A stretch of 7,089 bases of DNA from SZUA-430 sp044375275. GTDB lineage: Bacteria; Pseudomonadota; Alphaproteobacteria; Micropepsales; Micropepsaceae. The notes under the pieces are model-generated. The model saw only the letters and a list, made by a program, of their open reading frames with translations, was not told the DNA's origin and made no database searches. Each line of letters starts with the position of its first letter. Position 1 is the first letter of the stretch. This document shows positions 5,681 to 7,089 of this stretch, one piece after another. Location: the NCBI GenBank assembly GCA_044375275.1, contig JBILMZ010000183.1:1-7089 (forward strand), written 5' to 3'. The position numbers and the translations under genes were made by a program.

Positions 5681-6361
5681 ATGAGCGTAGCAGAACAGGA
5701 AAAAGCGGAAACGCGTCGCTTTCCCGCCTACTCAAGGGGTGAGGTGTGGGCTGATGCCGCCGCGCACGTCATCGGCCTCCTGTTCGGGATCGTGGCCACG
5801 GTTGCGCTCATCTACACGGCGTCGCAGACCAACCATTTCCTGCTTGTCTTTGGCGCCAGCCTCTATGCCCTCGGCCTCATGGCAATGTTCTCGTTCTCGG
5901 CGGCCTACAACCTCTATCCGCCATCGGATACGAAGGAACTCCTCCGGCGCCTGGACCATGCCGCCATCTTCCTGATGATTGCCGGCACCTACACGCCACT
6001 TCTGCTGAACCGCATCGGCGGCGAGTGGGGCATTGGCCTGCTCATCTTTGTCTGGGTGGTGGCCATTGTCGGCGCCGTGATGAAGATCGTGTTCCCGCGC
6101 CGCTGGGAGATGCTCTCCATCATCCTGTATCTGGGTCTGGGCTGGTCGATCATCATCGCGATCAATCCCATGCTGCAGACGCTGGCAGCGAACAACCTCA
6201 TCCTGATCGCCGCCGGTGCCCTGATCTATTCGATCGGCGTGATCTTCCACATGTGGGACCGGCTTCCATACCAGAATGCCATCTGGCACTGGCTGGTGCT
6301 CGCCGCCGCCGCTTGCCACTACATGGCCATTCTCAACGAAGTCGCCATCGCCGCCACCTGA
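5681..6361 (+). CDS. trhA: Hemolysin III / TrhA family seven-helix membrane protein (PAQR-like)
   Basis: A 226-residue integral membrane protein with about seven hydrophobic segments (roughly 24-46, 53-75, 93-110, 117-138, 144-161, 169-190, 200-222) and a short polar N-terminus. It carries family signatures: WADAAAHVIGLLFG (23-36), LRRLDHAAIFLMIAGTYTPLLL (88-109, seen as LDHAAI and AGTYTP) and IWHWLVLAAAACHY (201-214). The family relates to PAQR receptors and is tied in bacteria to membrane fluidity homeostasis; the haemolysin name is historical. Position 77 is Asn in SAAYNLYP where many relatives have SALYH, so one usual metal-site histidine is absent; H203, H213 and D92 remain. Start at ATG 5681 fits the family N-terminus; ATG 5630 would add 17 residues, but its AAGG is only 2 nt away. 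It is followed by the Rieske-like gene after 40 nt. Confidence 0.92.
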   Translation: MSVAEQEKAETRRFPAYSRGEVWADAAAHVIGLLFGIVATVALIYTASQTNHFLLVFGASLYALGLMAMFSFSAAYNLYPPSDTKELLRRLDHAAIFLMIAGTYTPLLLNRIGGEWGIGLLIFVWVVAIVGAVMKIVFPRRWEMLSIILYLGLGWSIIIAINPMLQTLAANNLILIAAGALIYSIGVIFHMWDRLPYQNAIWHWLVLAAAACHYMAILNEVAIAAT

Positions 6362-6401
6362 CCTTTGCAGGCGGACCAGAAACGGCTTAGCGTTGGCAGC
6401 G

Positions 6402-6929
6402 ATGTCTGACGTACCCACCCCACCCCGAAGACGCGACCTTCTGACAACGACCGCACTCGCGCTCACAGCCGGCGGTGCCGCCTTCGCATTGTGGCCACTC
6501 ATGCAGGCGACAATGCCGGACGCGGACACGAGGGCGCGTCGCAGGCTCTTCAACATCACGAGGCTCCCCAACGAAGGCCCGATGCTGATCGACGTCGACG
6601 GAAAGCCGATCCTTGTTTTCCGACGCAGCCCCGAAGAACGCGCAACCCTTGAAGCCACCCACGCCGGCAAGGCACCCGCGAGCGACTGGCGCAACACCCC
6701 ACAGCGCTCCCCACGTGCCGGCATCATGGCCTGCATCGCCAAATGCACCTTCGATCAATGCGTGGTGGTCATGAACACGGGGACGCAGGGCCGCTTCCTC
6801 ATCTGCCCCTGCTGCGCCTCCCGCTTCGACCTGAGCGCCCGCCGCACCGCCGGCCCGGCGCCTTCCGACCTCGTGGTGCCGGAGTACCGGTACATCAGCA
6901 CCGGCGAAATCGAGTTCACCCCCATCTAG
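6402..6929 (+). CDS. PetA-like Rieske protein with both cluster histidines replaced
   Basis: A 175-residue protein with the layout of the ubiquinol-cytochrome c reductase iron-sulfur subunit. It has a twin-arginine start PPRRRDLLTTT (7-17), one hydrophobic segment (18-34) ending in WPLMQATMPDADTRA, a GKPILVFRRSPEE strand region (67-79), Rieske box 1 (115-120), Rieske box 2 (135-140), and GPAP (151-154) followed by VPEYRYIS. Normal boxes are CTHLGC and CPCHGS; here they read CTFDQC and CPCCAS. The histidine ligands are therefore F117 and C138, while C115 and C135 (ligands) and C120 and C137 (disulfide) remain, and an extra C111 precedes box 1. A standard two-His two-Cys 2Fe-2S centre cannot form. 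The frame is clean and box spacing normal. No petB/petC follow. It could bind an all-cysteine cluster, another metal, or be a structural or thioredox-like derivative. The Shine-Dalgarno signal is weak, suggesting coupling to the gene 40 nt upstream. Confidence 0.85.
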   Translation: MSDVPTPPRRRDLLTTTALALTAGGAAFALWPLMQATMPDADTRARRRLFNITRLPNEGPMLIDVDGKPILVFRRSPEERATLEATHAGKAPASDWRNTPQRSPRAGIMACIAKCTFDQCVVVMNTGTQGRFLICPCCASRFDLSARRTAGPAPSDLVVPEYRYISTGEIEFTPI

Positions 6930-6938
6930 CCCCCCACT

Positions 6939-7014
6939 GTCATCCCGGGCGTTAGGCTAGCCCAACTGCGAAGCAGTTGGCCGCGAGCCTTGCGACCCGG
7001 GACCCAGAGATGAC
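6939..7014. repeat. Nested palindromic intergenic element
   Basis: The unit begins GTCATC (6939-6944) and ends GATGAC (7009-7014). Inside are CCCGGG (6945-6950 region) with a matching CCCGGG near 6996-7001, an AGGCT/AGCCT pair, and a perfect central hairpin CCAACTGC (6962-6969), loop GAA, GCAGTTGG (6973-6980). It starts 10 nt after the Rieske-like stop and may end or stabilise that transcript. The form is that of dispersed alphaproteobacterial repeats. Confidence 0.65.
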
Positions 7015-7047
7015 GCGTGCAAGCGGCTCTAGGTCCCGGATAGCAAC

Positions 7048-7082
7048 GCGCGTGACCCAGTCGCGTGCGCGACTGGACGCGC
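7048..7082. repeat. Long GC-rich hairpin near the window end
   Basis: GCGCGT (7048-7053) pairs with ACGCGC (7077-7082), and inside it CCAGTCGCG (7057-7065) pairs with CGCGACTGG (7068-7076) around TG, all perfect, with a 3-nt GAC bulge on one side. It follows the preceding palindromic element by 33 nt and lacks a T run. It may be part of the same repeat cluster, which continues past the window. Confidence 0.6.
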
Positions 7083-7089
7083 ATAGCTT

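Noticed and set aside
5732..6748. Long minus-strand open frame (338 codons) opposite the hemolysin III and Rieske-like genes
   Set aside because: Its translation is His/Asp/Gly-rich with no recognisable motif, and the plus strand encodes two clear families there; it is a mirror of codon bias.

Overview
The window looks like a chromosomal stretch of an alphaproteobacterium. The GC content is fairly high. It carries a class II DAHP synthase beside rpiA, an alpha-type Rieske-protein architecture with a Tat-like N-terminus, and a CtrA-like motif. A Caulobacterales/Hyphomonadaceae-type organism fits, but that lineage is inferred from general protein character and not proven. No phage, transposase, CRISPR, tRNA or rRNA signal was seen.

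Left part (1-1165, + strand): the tail of one zinc-independent medium-chain NADPH oxidoreductase is followed after 30 nt by a complete paralogue, forming a tandem pair. From 1166 to 1852 there is a gene-poor stretch. It is bounded by two nearly identical 63-nt palindromic repeats in opposite orientation (61/63 identical), which flank a minus-strand reading frame broken by one in-frame TGA, a probable decaying conserved hypothetical gene.

Centre (1853-5212, all - strand): reading in transcription order, rpiA (ribose-5-phosphate isomerase A), a class II DAHP synthase (first step of the shikimate pathway), a secreted LprI/DUF1311-type protein, and a membrane-anchored protein of unknown function. 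The last starts at a GTG 4 nt after the lprI-like stop. RpiA feeds the non-oxidative pentose phosphate pathway that makes erythrose 4-phosphate, a DAHP synthase substrate, so the first two genes are metabolically linked.

Right part (5213-7089, + strand): a 468-nt divergent intergenic region rich in short perfect inverted and direct repeats, plus a CtrA-like motif. It leads into a hemolysin III/TrhA (PAQR-like) seven-helix membrane protein, then 40 nt later a Rieske-like protein. The latter keeps the PetA layout (twin-arginine N-terminus, one membrane segment, C-terminal Rieske fold motifs), but both cluster-binding histidines are replaced: CTHLGC reads CTFDQC and CPCHGS reads CPCCAS. No petB/petC follow; the window ends in nested palindromic intergenic repeats. 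This orphan, ligand-altered Rieske protein next to a TrhA-family protein is the most interesting item in the window.
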